From UBA9926 sp913064795 (GTDB lineage: Bacteria > Pseudomonadota > Gammaproteobacteria > Pseudomonadales > Azotimanducaceae), in contig JBJKZD010000010.1 of assembly GCA_045560765.1 (NCBI GenBank), forward strand, positions 1 through 64,000: a stretch of 64,000 nt of DNA. The letters are read 5' to 3'. Made by a program: the position numbers and the translations under genes. Of this stretch, positions 44,547-53,785 are shown piece by piece (the first letter of the stretch is position 1; the number at the start of each line of letters is the position of its first letter). The notes under the pieces were generated by a model. That model ran no database searches, was not told where the DNA came from, and saw only the letters and a list, made by a program, of their open reading frames with translations.

Positions 44547-45512
44547 TCAGTCGTAGATCGTGTGAAAGGTGTTAAAAGCGCCTTCACAAAAGTCCCCTGG
44601 ATCATTAAAGCGACGATCTTCATTCAGATCTGAAATGGCATCGTGTTGTTCAGCGCTCAGGGTGATGCGGGTCGCCGCTAGGTTTTCTCTCATTCTTTGG
44701 GGTTGAGTACTTTTTACGACCACCGAGGTTTGTCTTTGAAGCGCCCAAGCCAATAGCACCTGGGCGGGGGAACAGTCTAAAGATTCTGAGATGGTTTCGA
44801 TAACAGTATGCTGAAGCAGCGATTCCGTGTTTTGCGCCATATCAAGCTCGACGTAAGACAAAGCGCCCAAGGGCGAAAAAGCGGTCACTGCCAGCCCGTA
44901 TTGTTTTGCAGTACGAATGAGGCGCTCTTGGGTCAGTCTTGGGTGGGACTCGATCTGGAGGACCTCGGGCGGCTGTTCACAACTGTTCATTAGATCGTGC
45001 AAAAGGCTGCTCGAGTAATTGCAGATGCCGATGTGCCGGGTTCGCTGATCGCGCTTGAGGTGCTCCATTGCCTTCCAGGTTTCAGAGAGTGGCACTTTCG
45101 CTGGCAACATCCTTGGACTGTCCGAATGGGGGTCATGAACCCATTCGGGCGGATAGCGGTCTTCAAAGGGTACGAATTCCAATGCGATCGGAAAGTGGAT
45201 TAAGTAGAGATCAAGGTAATCGAGCTGGAGGTCGGTCAGGGTTCGAGATAGGGCCAAAGGAACGTGTTCCGGGGAATGATAGGTGTTCCATAGCTTTGAG
45301 GTAATCCAGAGATCGTCTCGGGTGCAAAGACCTGCGTCAATGGCGCGTCTGAGACCTCGGCCGACTTCAACTTCATTGCCGTAATCACAGGCGGAATCAA
45401 AATGACGATAGCCGGCTTTTACGGCTTCAAAGACGGTGCGCTCGCATTCTGACGGGCTAATTTTCCAAAGCCCAAAACCGACTGTGGGCATGCGTTCGAT
45501 TGAATATGGCAT
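44547..45512 (-). CDS. Aldo/keto reductase
   Basis: 321 residues from the ATG at 45512 (frame open to 45581). Barrel with catalytic tetrad visible: Asp and Tyr in HFDSACDYGNE (about 41-49), Lys in WITSKLWN and His in YLIHFP. The C-terminal WALQRQTSVVVKSTQPQRM is the NADPH site (KSxxxxR). Related to the xylose-reductase-like AKRs. It probably reduces aldehydes or ketones with NADPH. Convergent with the BVMO gene, whose substrate could be an AKR product. Confidence 0.9.
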   Translation of the reverse strand: MPYSIERMPTVGFGLWKISPSECERTVFEAVKAGYRHFDSACDYGNEVEVGRGLRRAIDAGLCTRDDLWITSKLWNTYHSPEHVPLALSRTLTDLQLDYLDLYLIHFPIALEFVPFEDRYPPEWVHDPHSDSPRMLPAKVPLSETWKAMEHLKRDQRTRHIGICNYSSSLLHDLMNSCEQPPEVLQIESHPRLTQERLIRTAKQYGLAVTAFSPLGALSYVELDMAQNTESLLQHTVIETISESLDCSPAQVLLAWALQRQTSVVVKSTQPQRMRENLAATRITLSAEQHDAISDLNEDRRFNDPGDFCEGAFNTFHTIYD

Positions 45513-45878
45513 ATGAGTGCGGTTCCTATGGATTGATTTTTTGCATATAGCGCAGGATTGTAACAATGCATCGCCGTGCATCGGGTACTTTATTTGATTC
45601 TGAGATTAGAGGGTCGATCAATTATCCGGTAGCAACGTGGGTTGTCGTGTCACTTCAGGCAATGTCGCGATGATGAAAAAAAGCCTAGACCCTGTGATAA
45701 ACCCTGTCCCCGTCATCCGTAAATCATCCGGGCGCCCTTCAACTGTCAGTCAACTCAATCTGAGCCTTTAAATTGAAGCTTAGCTGCGATCACCGGAGAA
45801 GATCGTCAAGTCGATGGTGAGAGTGATGGGTATTGACTGATTTGAGCTGTTCGCTCTGGATCGTCGATACCGGGCGCA
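45513..45878. other. Gap between aldo/keto reductase and TetR genes
   Basis: 366 bp, on the promoter side of the minus-strand AKR gene and the 3' side of the TetR gene. A TGCATCG direct repeat occurs near 45573-45590. No gene or terminator with a T tract was seen. Confidence 0.3.
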
Positions 45879-46562
45879 TTACTTTCTGAGCGCTGATTGG
45901 GTGGCGGTTGACACCGGAGCGCTGAGCAAACCCTCGAGTGAGTCGATAAGGGTTTGAATAAAGATTTCAGTCGATTTTCCACGAAACGCCCCCGGCATTT
46001 GGGCGTGGCTCGACATGGCGGTCGAGGTGAGTTTTAGCGCATGCTGAATTCTGATATCAAAGAGCTGCTCATCGAGATGGGGTATTGCGGCTTTGAGTAA
46101 TCCGAGCAGCGCGTCTCTGCTGTGGCCCATGCGCTGGCGAAAAAATTTTTTCCTCGATGACTCGTTCATATAAGCCATTTCATGCGAAAAAGCTTTGATG
46201 TAGTTTCGAAAACTGGGTGATGCCTTAGCAAGACGAAAGGGGGGCATGACCATGATTTCGCAGATTTGTCTGAGGCTTAGCGAGGCTGATGTTTGCGTTA
46301 ATTTTTCGATCTGAAGCTTGCGAGCTTCATCGATTTCCCGCGCGCGATCGATTCGAACGGCGGTTAAAAGACCACTGAGATTCTTGAAGTGGTACTGCAG
46401 CGCTGATTCATTTTTCTGTTTGGCTGCAGTCAGAATTTCCCGGATCGAAATATTCTCCAGCCCTTTTTGAGCCGCAATGTGCTCGACGCTTCGCATCAGT
46501 GCTTGCTGAGTGTCGTAGCTTCGGGGGTTTCTAGCAGGCGCGTCAGGTACTGTGGAGTTCAT
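45879..46562 (-). CDS. TetR/AcrR family transcriptional regulator
   Basis: 227 residues. Helix-turn-helix around residues 38-62 (ISIREILTAAKQKNESALQYHF) with a C-terminal ligand domain. The first 15 residues are Pro/Ala-rich. It lies upstream of, and opposite to, the TauD/TfdA gene at 46.7 kb and may control it and the BVMO/AKR genes. No strong palindrome was seen in the 125-bp gap to the right. Confidence 0.85.
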   Translation of the reverse strand: MNSTVPDAPARNPRSYDTQQALMRSVEHIAAQKGLENISIREILTAAKQKNESALQYHFKNLSGLLTAVRIDRAREIDEARKLQIEKLTQTSASLSLRQICEIMVMPPFRLAKASPSFRNYIKAFSHEMAYMNESSRKKFFRQRMGHSRDALLGLLKAAIPHLDEQLFDIRIQHALKLTSTAMSSHAQMPGAFRGKSTEIFIQTLIDSLEGLLSAPVSTATQSALRK

Positions 46563-46687
46563 TAGAAAATTGTAGCGTAACTGATTTAAGAAGGCATCTG
46601 ATCATTTTAGGATTGAGTTGACGTCCATGACATCGGGGTCATCTAAGGGGTGCAAAGGGTGTTGCAGCCTGCTGGTTGCAATTATCG

Positions 46688-47590
46688 ATGCGATCGGAGA
46701 TGGTTAAAAAAAATACGGAAAACGCGCCTACCATGGAGATCATAGAGCAACCCGGAGCCTGCGGTGCCCTGATAACAGGAATTGATCTGACCCAGGTTTT
46801 GTCTCCAGCAACCCAATCTGAACTTCGAGCGCACTGGCTCAATTATCAAGTTGTTGGGTTTCCTGATCAAAAGTTGAGCTTGGAGGATCTTGAACGGTTT
46901 GCCCTAACCCTGGGAGATTATGGGGAGGACCCATTCTTTGAAAGTCTTCCTGATCATCCGCATATTGCAGAGGTTCGGCGCGCAGCTGATGAAACCACAC
47001 CGCTTTTTGCCGAGAGCTGGCATTCCGATTGGAGTTTCCTCAAAACACCCCCAACCGGGACCTTGTTGTTTGGTCGGATCATTCCGCCTATCGGTGGTGA
47101 TACGTTATTCGCAAACCAGTACGCGGCCTGGGATGCCCTGGAACCCAGCTTCAAGGCGGAGCTCGAAGGCCTGGAAGGAGTCCATTCAGCGGCTCGAGGT
47201 TACGCACCAGATGGTCTGTATGGGGAGGCCGATGAAGGTCGATCTATGGCGATTCGCTATTCTTCTGAGGCTTATAAAACCCAGCGTCATCCGATTGCAA
47301 AAGTCCATCCCGAAACGGGGCGGACGGCTCTGTTTGTGAACCCAGGTTACACCTTGGGTATCGAGGGTTTGAGTGATGAAGAGGCTTGGCCGATTTTACT
47401 TCGATTGTTCAAGCATCAGACGCAACAAGCGTTCATTTATCGACACCAGTGGTCAGACGACATGCTGGTGATCTGGGATAATCGATGTGTGTTGCATGCG
47501 GCAACCGGGGGTTACGACGGGCATGACCGGTCTTTAGAGCGGATCACAGTGACCGGCGTGCCTGGCCAAGCACAAGCGCAGGCTCAATAG
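46688..47590 (+). CDS. TauD/TfdA family Fe(II)/2-oxoglutarate dioxygenase
   Basis: 300 residues from ATG 46688; ATG 46700 and ATG 46733 are other options and none has an ideal Shine-Dalgarno. The HxD iron site is WHSDWSF (His112, Asp114), the distal His is in DNRCVLHAATGG (His270), and the following Arg residues bind 2-oxoglutarate. Family members hydroxylate sulfonates, phenoxyacetates, carnitine-like or other small acids. It shares a 7-bp convergent overlap with the next TauD-like gene. Confidence 0.88.
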   Translation: MRSEMVKKNTENAPTMEIIEQPGACGALITGIDLTQVLSPATQSELRAHWLNYQVVGFPDQKLSLEDLERFALTLGDYGEDPFFESLPDHPHIAEVRRAADETTPLFAESWHSDWSFLKTPPTGTLLFGRIIPPIGGDTLFANQYAAWDALEPSFKAELEGLEGVHSAARGYAPDGLYGEADEGRSMAIRYSSEAYKTQRHPIAKVHPETGRTALFVNPGYTLGIEGLSDEEAWPILLRLFKHQTQQAFIYRHQWSDDMLVIWDNRCVLHAATGGYDGHDRSLERITVTGVPGQAQAQAQ

Positions 47591-48666
47591 GGGCGAGAGC
47601 CGCTGACCGTCACCCGGCGTAGCCTTCGCTGATGGGGGTAGTAGTCGCTCGCAGCGTAATGCTGTACCGCGCGGTTGTCCCAGAACGCGATGTCTCCCTT
47701 GGACCATTGAAACCGGCATTGATACTCGGGTCGGCCATGCTGCTTGAGCAATTCTGCGACTAAAGCTTTTGAAGCCTCAGAACCCAGGGCTTCTCCAGTG
47801 GTGTGGTCAAACAGGGAGTCGTGGCGCAAGAATCCGCCATGAATATACAGAGCGAGCTTTCCGGTCTCGGGATGTTGTCTTGCTAAGGGGTGGGCAACGC
47901 CGAAGGGGATCTGCGCCTTCATCTCATTGGCGAGCGACTCTGGAACCTGAACGCCCCCGCGGTTTAAAAAGACACGATAATCATTGACCCCCGATAGGGT
48001 ACTGATTTGGCTTTTGATGTTTTCCGGTAGTCCTAAAAAGGCAGCGTGGCTATCAGAAAACAAAGTGTCCCCACCAAAGGGTGGACATTCGGTGCACTGC
48101 GCAATTGAACCCAGAGATGGAGATTCCATCCATGTGACGTCGGTATGCCAACCATTCTCGTTGCCGGGACTCAGCTCGTCGTGAATGATCTCTAGAATAA
48201 ACGGGTTGGCTCCCGGCTTGCCAAAAGGGAAGGCATCGAGGTCCCCGAACTGCCTGGCAAATTCAACTTGTTGGTCCTCGGTAAGGTGCTGGTCTCTAAA
48301 AAATATGACTTTTCGCTCGAGCAGTACACTGCGCAAAAATGCGATCCGAGCCTCCGTAAAAGCTGCAGTAAGGTCGATGCCATGGACAACGGTCCCAAGG
48401 GTGAGTCCCAGATGCTCGAGTTCGGCGCCCTCAAGGTCGGCGAGAGCTGCGAGATGCTCAGAGACGGGACGGTTATCCATGCGTTCATATTCTTGTGCGA
48501 TACCCACAGGCACACGATTATGATCTGGAAAGAGAACCTCGAGACTCGGCGGTGATGTTGTGCGTTCGTGCCTTACCGTTTTTCTGATCAGGTTGAGTTT
48601 CTCGGCGGTCGCGATGGCGATGTCGTTATACCGTTGTCGACTGGAATCCTGAGTGTGCTCAGACAT
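47584..48666 (-). CDS. TauD/TfdA family dioxygenase with N-terminal extension
   Basis: 360 residues from ATG 48666, about 80 longer than usual because of an N-terminal extension (residues 1-80) without a recognised domain. Iron site WHTDVTWM (His174, Asp176), GGDTLFSD substrate loop and DNRAVQHYA distal His are present. It is only moderately similar to the convergent neighbour, so the two are separate family members rather than a recent duplication. It overlaps that neighbour by 7 bp at the stop codons. Confidence 0.88.
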   Translation of the reverse strand: MSEHTQDSSRQRYNDIAIATAEKLNLIRKTVRHERTTSPPSLEVLFPDHNRVPVGIAQEYERMDNRPVSEHLAALADLEGAELEHLGLTLGTVVHGIDLTAAFTEARIAFLRSVLLERKVIFFRDQHLTEDQQVEFARQFGDLDAFPFGKPGANPFILEIIHDELSPGNENGWHTDVTWMESPSLGSIAQCTECPPFGGDTLFSDSHAAFLGLPENIKSQISTLSGVNDYRVFLNRGGVQVPESLANEMKAQIPFGVAHPLARQHPETGKLALYIHGGFLRHDSLFDHTTGEALGSEASKALVAELLKQHGRPEYQCRFQWSKGDIAFWDNRAVQHYAASDYYPHQRRLRRVTVSGSRPY

Positions 48667-48791
48667 GTGATCAATCCAATAAATATTCAAGGTTACAGGG
48701 TTGTAGGTCGGATTTGGTGTAGCACCGCTGGGCGGGGCTGCAGCGCGGAGACTGCGTTACCACAAGCGCTCCCATCTCGGCTCGATGGCTC

Positions 48792-49742
48792 TCATGCAGA
48801 GCGCCGAAAACGATCAATTTGTATATCGTCCACGCCGAGATCTGCGAAGTTATCATCGACCCGGCCTTTGATGTACTCGCGCCAGGTAAAACTGTGATAG
48901 TTCGGGTGATCCCGAGTTGAGGCTGCTCGGGGTTGAATCACGGCATTGGCCGAGGGATTAAAAAAGTAAGGGGTACTAAAGCGAGCTTCTTTTGACCGCG
49001 GGGTGACCCGGTGAATGGCGGCGCGATATTGATCATTGGACCACACCTGCAAAATGTCACCTAGATTGACGACGATCGAGTTTTGCCGTGGCGGGACATC
49101 GACCCAGCCTTGTTCTTTGGTGAGGGTTTGCAGACCGCCGGTTTCATCCTGAAGCAGCAGGGTGAGGATTCCGGGGTCAGTATGATGATGTAAGGCCATA
49201 TCCCCAAGAGGCTGAACTTTTGAGCGCGCTGCCGCATCGAGTGGGTCCTGGGTCGGGTAATAGTTCAGGCGCACGGTGCTTGTTCCTGGGTCGCCCAACG
49301 GTTGAGGCTCGTCATGATCTTGTTCTAGGGCGAGGAAAACGAGTTTTAAGACGCGATCAGCAATCTCTGAAGCAGATTCAAAAAAAGATGACAGCGCGGC
49401 CTTGAACCCATCATCCTCAGGCCATTGATTCAGGTTTTTGCCGTCTGCGCTGGGTCGCATGTAATCAAAGACCTCTTTGAGGTCCCGCTTGCGCTTGGTT
49501 AACTCGCGATCGTAGTAACCGAGTGGCATGGACTGTGTTCGCGCAACCCGTCTTTTTGCGTCATGCGATTGCGCAAAAAAGGTACGAGAAGCTTCCCACA
49601 TTCTTTCGATCTCGGGGTCGATGCCATGATTCGACACTATAAAAAAACCATGGTCGCGGCAGGCCGCATCGAGTCGGTCGAGGCCCTCGGAATGCGTCTC
49701 CGCAGCGGCGAGGTCAATGATGGGTACCGGTTGATGAGTCAT
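48792..49742 (-). CDS. Isopenicillin N synthase-like 2OG-Fe(II) oxygenase
   Basis: 316 residues from ATG 49742. DIOX_N-like start PVPIIDLAA and GFFIVSNHGI, then the iron-binding LHHHTDPGILTLLLQD (HxD) and the distal His in AAIHRVTP, and the 2-oxoglutarate-binding RFSTPYF (RxS). This is the bacterial IPNS/flavanone-hydroxylase-like superfamily acting on small molecules. It is upstream of the TauD-like gene on the same strand with a 125-bp gap. Substrate unknown. Confidence 0.88.
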   Translation of the reverse strand: MTHQPVPIIDLAAAETHSEGLDRLDAACRDHGFFIVSNHGIDPEIERMWEASRTFFAQSHDAKRRVARTQSMPLGYYDRELTKRKRDLKEVFDYMRPSADGKNLNQWPEDDGFKAALSSFFESASEIADRVLKLVFLALEQDHDEPQPLGDPGTSTVRLNYYPTQDPLDAAARSKVQPLGDMALHHHTDPGILTLLLQDETGGLQTLTKEQGWVDVPPRQNSIVVNLGDILQVWSNDQYRAAIHRVTPRSKEARFSTPYFFNPSANAVIQPRAASTRDHPNYHSFTWREYIKGRVDDNFADLGVDDIQIDRFRRSA

Positions 49743-49944
49743 GGCGTCGTTTCCTGGCGGTGACTTGAGCACCGAATGCTGCGCATTTCGGTACTTTTGA
49801 AAAGAGCATACCAGAGGCGCTCTGTTTTATCAGGGGTGCAATAGGCTACGGATTGAGCTGCCCCTGGGCGCTTGGCTGGCGGAGCAAGGCTTGTTCCTGA
49901 ACCAGTATTGTGCGTATTCTTTGAGTCTCGGTAGGGAGGCAAAG

Positions 49945-51270
49945 ATGACGCTTAAAATCATAGAGAAAACAGGGACCCGTACCCATCAAACCTTTACCAA
50001 AGATCGCTATGTTGATGCGAGCACCTTGGCAGAGGAGCATCGGGCTATTTGGTCTGATTGCTGGCTGCTGGCGGGTCTTGTCTCTGATGTGGCCGTACCC
50101 GGGGATTACTTCGTCTTTGAGCTCGGCGCCGAGCAAATTTTAGTGACGAAAGACCAATCCGGTGACTTGCACGGATTTTTTAACGTCTGTCAGCATCGCG
50201 GTAATTTGTTGATGGGCGAGGCCTTAGGTCACGCGCAGCAATTGAGATGCCCTTATCATGCCTGGACATATGATCTTGACGGCCGACTCAAAGGTGTTCC
50301 AGGTCTCGATCTGTTTGCTGAGGATCCTCGGTGCGCTGGCCGGGATCTAAAGCCGGTCGCCCTGGATGTTTGGAACGGATTTGTGTTTGTGCATTTGGGT
50401 GATGATCCCATGCCATTAAAAGATTTCCTGGCGCCGGTTGACGAAATTTTGTCGCCGTTTGATTTTGGCGGTATGACGCTCATCGAGGATCAAACCGTTT
50501 ATCTAGAGTGCAACTGGAAGGCAGTGATTGATAACTTTTCTGAACTCTATCATGTGGATTTTTTGCACCCTCAGCACCAACGAATGGTGGATTGTCACAA
50601 CGATTTAGTGCGGTTGTTTGAAGGCGGGCATACAGGGGTTGAAGTCCCCGGTGCAACCGTCAATCCGAAGTTTCCTATCCCCGAAATGCCCACCGACATT
50701 CAATCGGCCCAACTGCAGAGTCTCGATCTTGATCCAAACGATTTTAAGGGTCGTGTACTCGAAGTTCGAGCCGCGATTCAGGATCAAAAGAGGACGCTGG
50801 GGCCTGAGCGGGGTATGCCCTATGAACGTTTTACCGATGACCAGCTTTCCGATGTGTGGCAGTACAATTTGTTTCCCAACGCGGTGTTGTCCTTTACACC
50901 TGAGCATTGCTGGCTGCTGCGGCCAAGGCCTCACGCGACGGATCCTAACCAGTGCGAGTTTGATAAGATCAGCCTGGTTCGGTTTCCGTCGACTGGGGCC
51001 GGAGCGGACGCGAAACCGATACTCGGGCCAGCCAGTCGTGATGGTGCTGCGCAAACGCCGAACGCACGCCCGAAGCGTGACTGCTTCAGTTACGAGGCGG
51101 TGATCAGCGGCGAAAAAACCATGACCGATACCATCGATCAAGATGTTGAGCTGCTGGGACAGGTACAGCAGGGCATGCGTTCAGCCGGTTTTAGGGATGT
51201 TTATCTCAATGAAGACGAAGCGCGTATCCAGCACTTCCATGCGGCGCTCGATCAGCGACTACGAGGCTAG
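49945..51270 (+). CDS. Aromatic ring-hydroxylating oxygenase alpha subunit (Rieske type)
   Basis: 441 residues from the ATG at 49945, with GGGAGG upstream (frame open to 49891). Rieske [2Fe-2S] ligands: Cys82, His84 (VCQHRGN) and Cys102, His105 (RCPYHAW). The mononuclear iron segment DNFSELYHVDFLHPQH (about 196-211) provides E/D and two His. No beta-subunit or reductase gene is adjacent, so it may be an alpha-only oxygenase of the carnitine/stachydrine-demethylase kind or use shared electron carriers. Divergent from the IPNS-like gene. Confidence 0.88.
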   Translation: MTLKIIEKTGTRTHQTFTKDRYVDASTLAEEHRAIWSDCWLLAGLVSDVAVPGDYFVFELGAEQILVTKDQSGDLHGFFNVCQHRGNLLMGEALGHAQQLRCPYHAWTYDLDGRLKGVPGLDLFAEDPRCAGRDLKPVALDVWNGFVFVHLGDDPMPLKDFLAPVDEILSPFDFGGMTLIEDQTVYLECNWKAVIDNFSELYHVDFLHPQHQRMVDCHNDLVRLFEGGHTGVEVPGATVNPKFPIPEMPTDIQSAQLQSLDLDPNDFKGRVLEVRAAIQDQKRTLGPERGMPYERFTDDQLSDVWQYNLFPNAVLSFTPEHCWLLRPRPHATDPNQCEFDKISLVRFPSTGAGADAKPILGPASRDGAAQTPNARPKRDCFSYEAVISGEKTMTDTIDQDVELLGQVQQGMRSAGFRDVYLNEDEARIQHFHAALDQRLRG

Positions 51271-51486
51271 AAAATTCAGGGTGCTGGCTGAATCATAGCT
51301 AAGAAATGCAACCCTGATCCAGGCGCCAGAACAATGGTTTCAGCAATCCTTAATTCAATGCAATCTGGTCTGAATCAGAGCTCACTGGCGCTCCAGGGGC
51401 GAACTGTTGCCCTGTTTTTTGGAAGCGGAAGGCGTGTCAATCAAGATTTCCCTAGCAGCAGAAACCAATCTCAAGGATGAATAACC

Positions 51487-52458
51487 ATGACTGAATTTGC
51501 CCGAACCCCAGATGTTAACTTTGAAGATCTAGATGATTTTCAATACGAGGCCCATTTTCATCAGTGGCAAGATATGCGCGTGCATTACTTGGATGAGGGC
51601 CCCCGTGATGGACCCGTGATGTTGCTGTGCCATGGAATGCCGACTTGGAGTTACCTGTATCGACATATGATCCCTGCTTTGGTCGAGGCCGGGTATCGCT
51701 GCATTGCGCCTGATCATTTGGGGTTTGGTAAGTCGGATAAACCCCTCGATCTCCACTGGTACACCATTGCACGTCATACAGAGGTGCTGAGCAGTTTGGT
51801 GGTCAACCTCGATTTAAACAACATTACGTTAGTGTGCCAGGACTGGGGAGGGCCGACGGGCCTTGCTCAGGCGGCCATGATGCCGGAACGGTTTTCGCGG
51901 CTTTGCATCATGAATACCTGGTTGCACCATGAGGGCTACGAATATTCAGAGGGTATTCGAAACTGGAACCAATCCTGGCATCCTGGTGGGCGATTTGATC
52001 TTACCTGCCCTGACATCGGATTGTTGCTGGTTTTGAGTGCAGGCCTAGCGGGCCCGGAAATCATTTTTCCCGCATTGGCTGAAGGAAGGTCCCCGGCCCT
52101 ATCGGGGGAGGCGGCGTTGGTCTATCGGGGCTTTTCGGCGCCGTATCGCGGATTACCGGATGCGGCGTTTAACGGCTATCGGCGATTCCCGCGGTCGATT
52201 CCAATGGACAGTTTTGACAATGGGAATGCGGCGGCTCAGGCACTGCACTATCGAACGCTGCTGGCCGCCGACTGTCCAAGTTATTTTATTTGGGGTTGCT
52301 CGGACAATGTCTTTACAGAGGCGTGGGGGAGAACTTGGGCTGAGCGAATGGGGGCTTCTTTTGATCCGATCCCAGCAGCGGGTCATTTCTTACAAAATAC
52401 CCATGGCCCTGAGGTGGCTGATCTTCTGCTCAAGCGCATCGCAGCAGAGTCAGCCTAA
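51487..52458 (+). CDS. Haloalkane dehalogenase-like alpha/beta hydrolase
   Basis: 323 residues. HGMPTW (49-54) forms the oxyanion hole, Asp119 in VCQDWGGP is the nucleophile with the halide-stabilising Trp120 next to it, Asp273 in WGCSDNVF is a candidate acid and His300 in AAGHF is the base. The cap region contains Trp residues (RNWNQSWHPG) that could be the second halide ligand of HLD-I-type enzymes. It would hydrolyse halogenated or epoxide-like compounds; some members act on other esters. It is preceded by an AT-neutral gap with a weak ribosome site. Confidence 0.8.
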   Translation: MTEFARTPDVNFEDLDDFQYEAHFHQWQDMRVHYLDEGPRDGPVMLLCHGMPTWSYLYRHMIPALVEAGYRCIAPDHLGFGKSDKPLDLHWYTIARHTEVLSSLVVNLDLNNITLVCQDWGGPTGLAQAAMMPERFSRLCIMNTWLHHEGYEYSEGIRNWNQSWHPGGRFDLTCPDIGLLLVLSAGLAGPEIIFPALAEGRSPALSGEAALVYRGFSAPYRGLPDAAFNGYRRFPRSIPMDSFDNGNAAAQALHYRTLLAADCPSYFIWGCSDNVFTEAWGRTWAERMGASFDPIPAAGHFLQNTHGPEVADLLLKRIAAESA

Positions 52459-52589
52459 CGCATTAAAGAAGATTGGTTTTTGGATCAAGCGTCGGTCAAG
52501 GACAGCCACGGATTGTCCTGCTCCGCTCTGAGAGACACGGATTAAAGTAAGGATGATGGGTTAGGGCAATCGCACCTCGCCTGCGGGGG

Positions 52590-53774
52590 CTAATCCAGCG
52601 TCTCGGGAACGCGAATCCAGCCCTCCATCAATGTCCTTGCGCTTCGGCTCATGCTGGCTTTTAGTGCGGTCCACTGTCCGTTGCGCTGCTCTGCGGCAGC
52701 GCCGACGCGTAGGGTTCCCGAGGGGTGGCCGAATCGCACAGAGGTGCGCTCGCCGCCGCCCGCCGCGAGATTGACCAGAGTGCCTGGAACCGCGGCGGCA
52801 ACACCAATGGCAACCGCCGCTGTGCCCATCATGGCATGGTGCAGCTTGCCCATAGACATCGCCCTCACAAGAAGGTCAATGTCTTCTGCATGAACAGTTG
52901 AGCCGCTCGATGCGATGTAGTCTTGAGGGCCTGCAACCATCGCGACTTTCGGCGTATGTTGCCTGCTGATGGCTTCGCTTGGTTCGATGATCAAACCCAT
53001 TTTTATCGCTCCGTAAGTGCGCAGAGTTTCGAACCGGGCCAAAATTTCGCTGTCGTTATTGATGTCATCTTGCAGCTCACTACCGCTGAAGCCTAGGTCA
53101 GCGGCATTAATAAAAATGGTTGGAATGCCCGCATTGATTAGTGTCACGTTGAAGGTGCCGATCCCTGGCACCTCAAGTGCATCAGCAACATTGCCGGTTG
53201 GAAACATGGGTCCCTCACTGTCATCAGCGGGATCAAGAAAGTCGAGCTGAACCTCGGCCGCGGGGAAGGTGACGCCGTCGAGTTCGAAATCGCCGGTCTC
53301 TTGAACCTGGCCGTCTGAGATGGGCACGAACGCAACAATGGTTTTTTGTATGTTGACCTGAAAAATCCGAATTTCAGCGATGCCGTTTTCCGGAACTCGA
53401 TTGGGCTCGATGAGCCCTTGGGTTATGGCGTAACCTCCCACAGCAGCGGATAAATTGCCACAGTTGCCGCTCCAGTCAATGAAGGGGGCATCAATGGCCA
53501 CTTGCCCAAACAGGTAGTCAACATCATGACCGGGCTCGCTACTTTTTGAGACGATCACGGTTTTACTGGTTGATGAAGTTGCGCCTCCCATACCATCGGT
53601 GTGCTTGCCATATGGATCAGGGCTACCAATCACTCTCAGCAGAAGCGCATCCCGGGCTGGGCCGGGGGTTTGGGCCGAAACTGGCAGGTCCGCCAGATTA
53701 AAAAAAACGCCTTTGCTGGTGCCACCGCGAAGGTAGGTGGCGGGGACTTTGAGTTGCTGTGCCGGGTTGCTCAT
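52590..53774 (-). CDS. prpF: 2-methylaconitate cis-trans isomerase PrpF
   Basis: 394 residues, PrpF/DUF453 family with a diaminopimelate-epimerase-like double barrel. LRGGTSKGVFF, DGMGGATSSTSK and IDWSGNCGNLS match this family. It isomerises the trans-methylaconitate released by AcnD to the cis form. It follows acnD by 11 bp in the same operon. Only these two genes of the methylcitrate cycle are present; prpB and prpC are not in the window. Confidence 0.92.
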   Translation of the reverse strand: MSNPAQQLKVPATYLRGGTSKGVFFNLADLPVSAQTPGPARDALLLRVIGSPDPYGKHTDGMGGATSSTSKTVIVSKSSEPGHDVDYLFGQVAIDAPFIDWSGNCGNLSAAVGGYAITQGLIEPNRVPENGIAEIRIFQVNIQKTIVAFVPISDGQVQETGDFELDGVTFPAAEVQLDFLDPADDSEGPMFPTGNVADALEVPGIGTFNVTLINAGIPTIFINAADLGFSGSELQDDINNDSEILARFETLRTYGAIKMGLIIEPSEAISRQHTPKVAMVAGPQDYIASSGSTVHAEDIDLLVRAMSMGKLHHAMMGTAAVAIGVAAAVPGTLVNLAAGGGERTSVRFGHPSGTLRVGAAAEQRNGQWTALKASMSRSARTLMEGWIRVPETLD

Positions 53775-53785
53775 TGCTCAATCCT

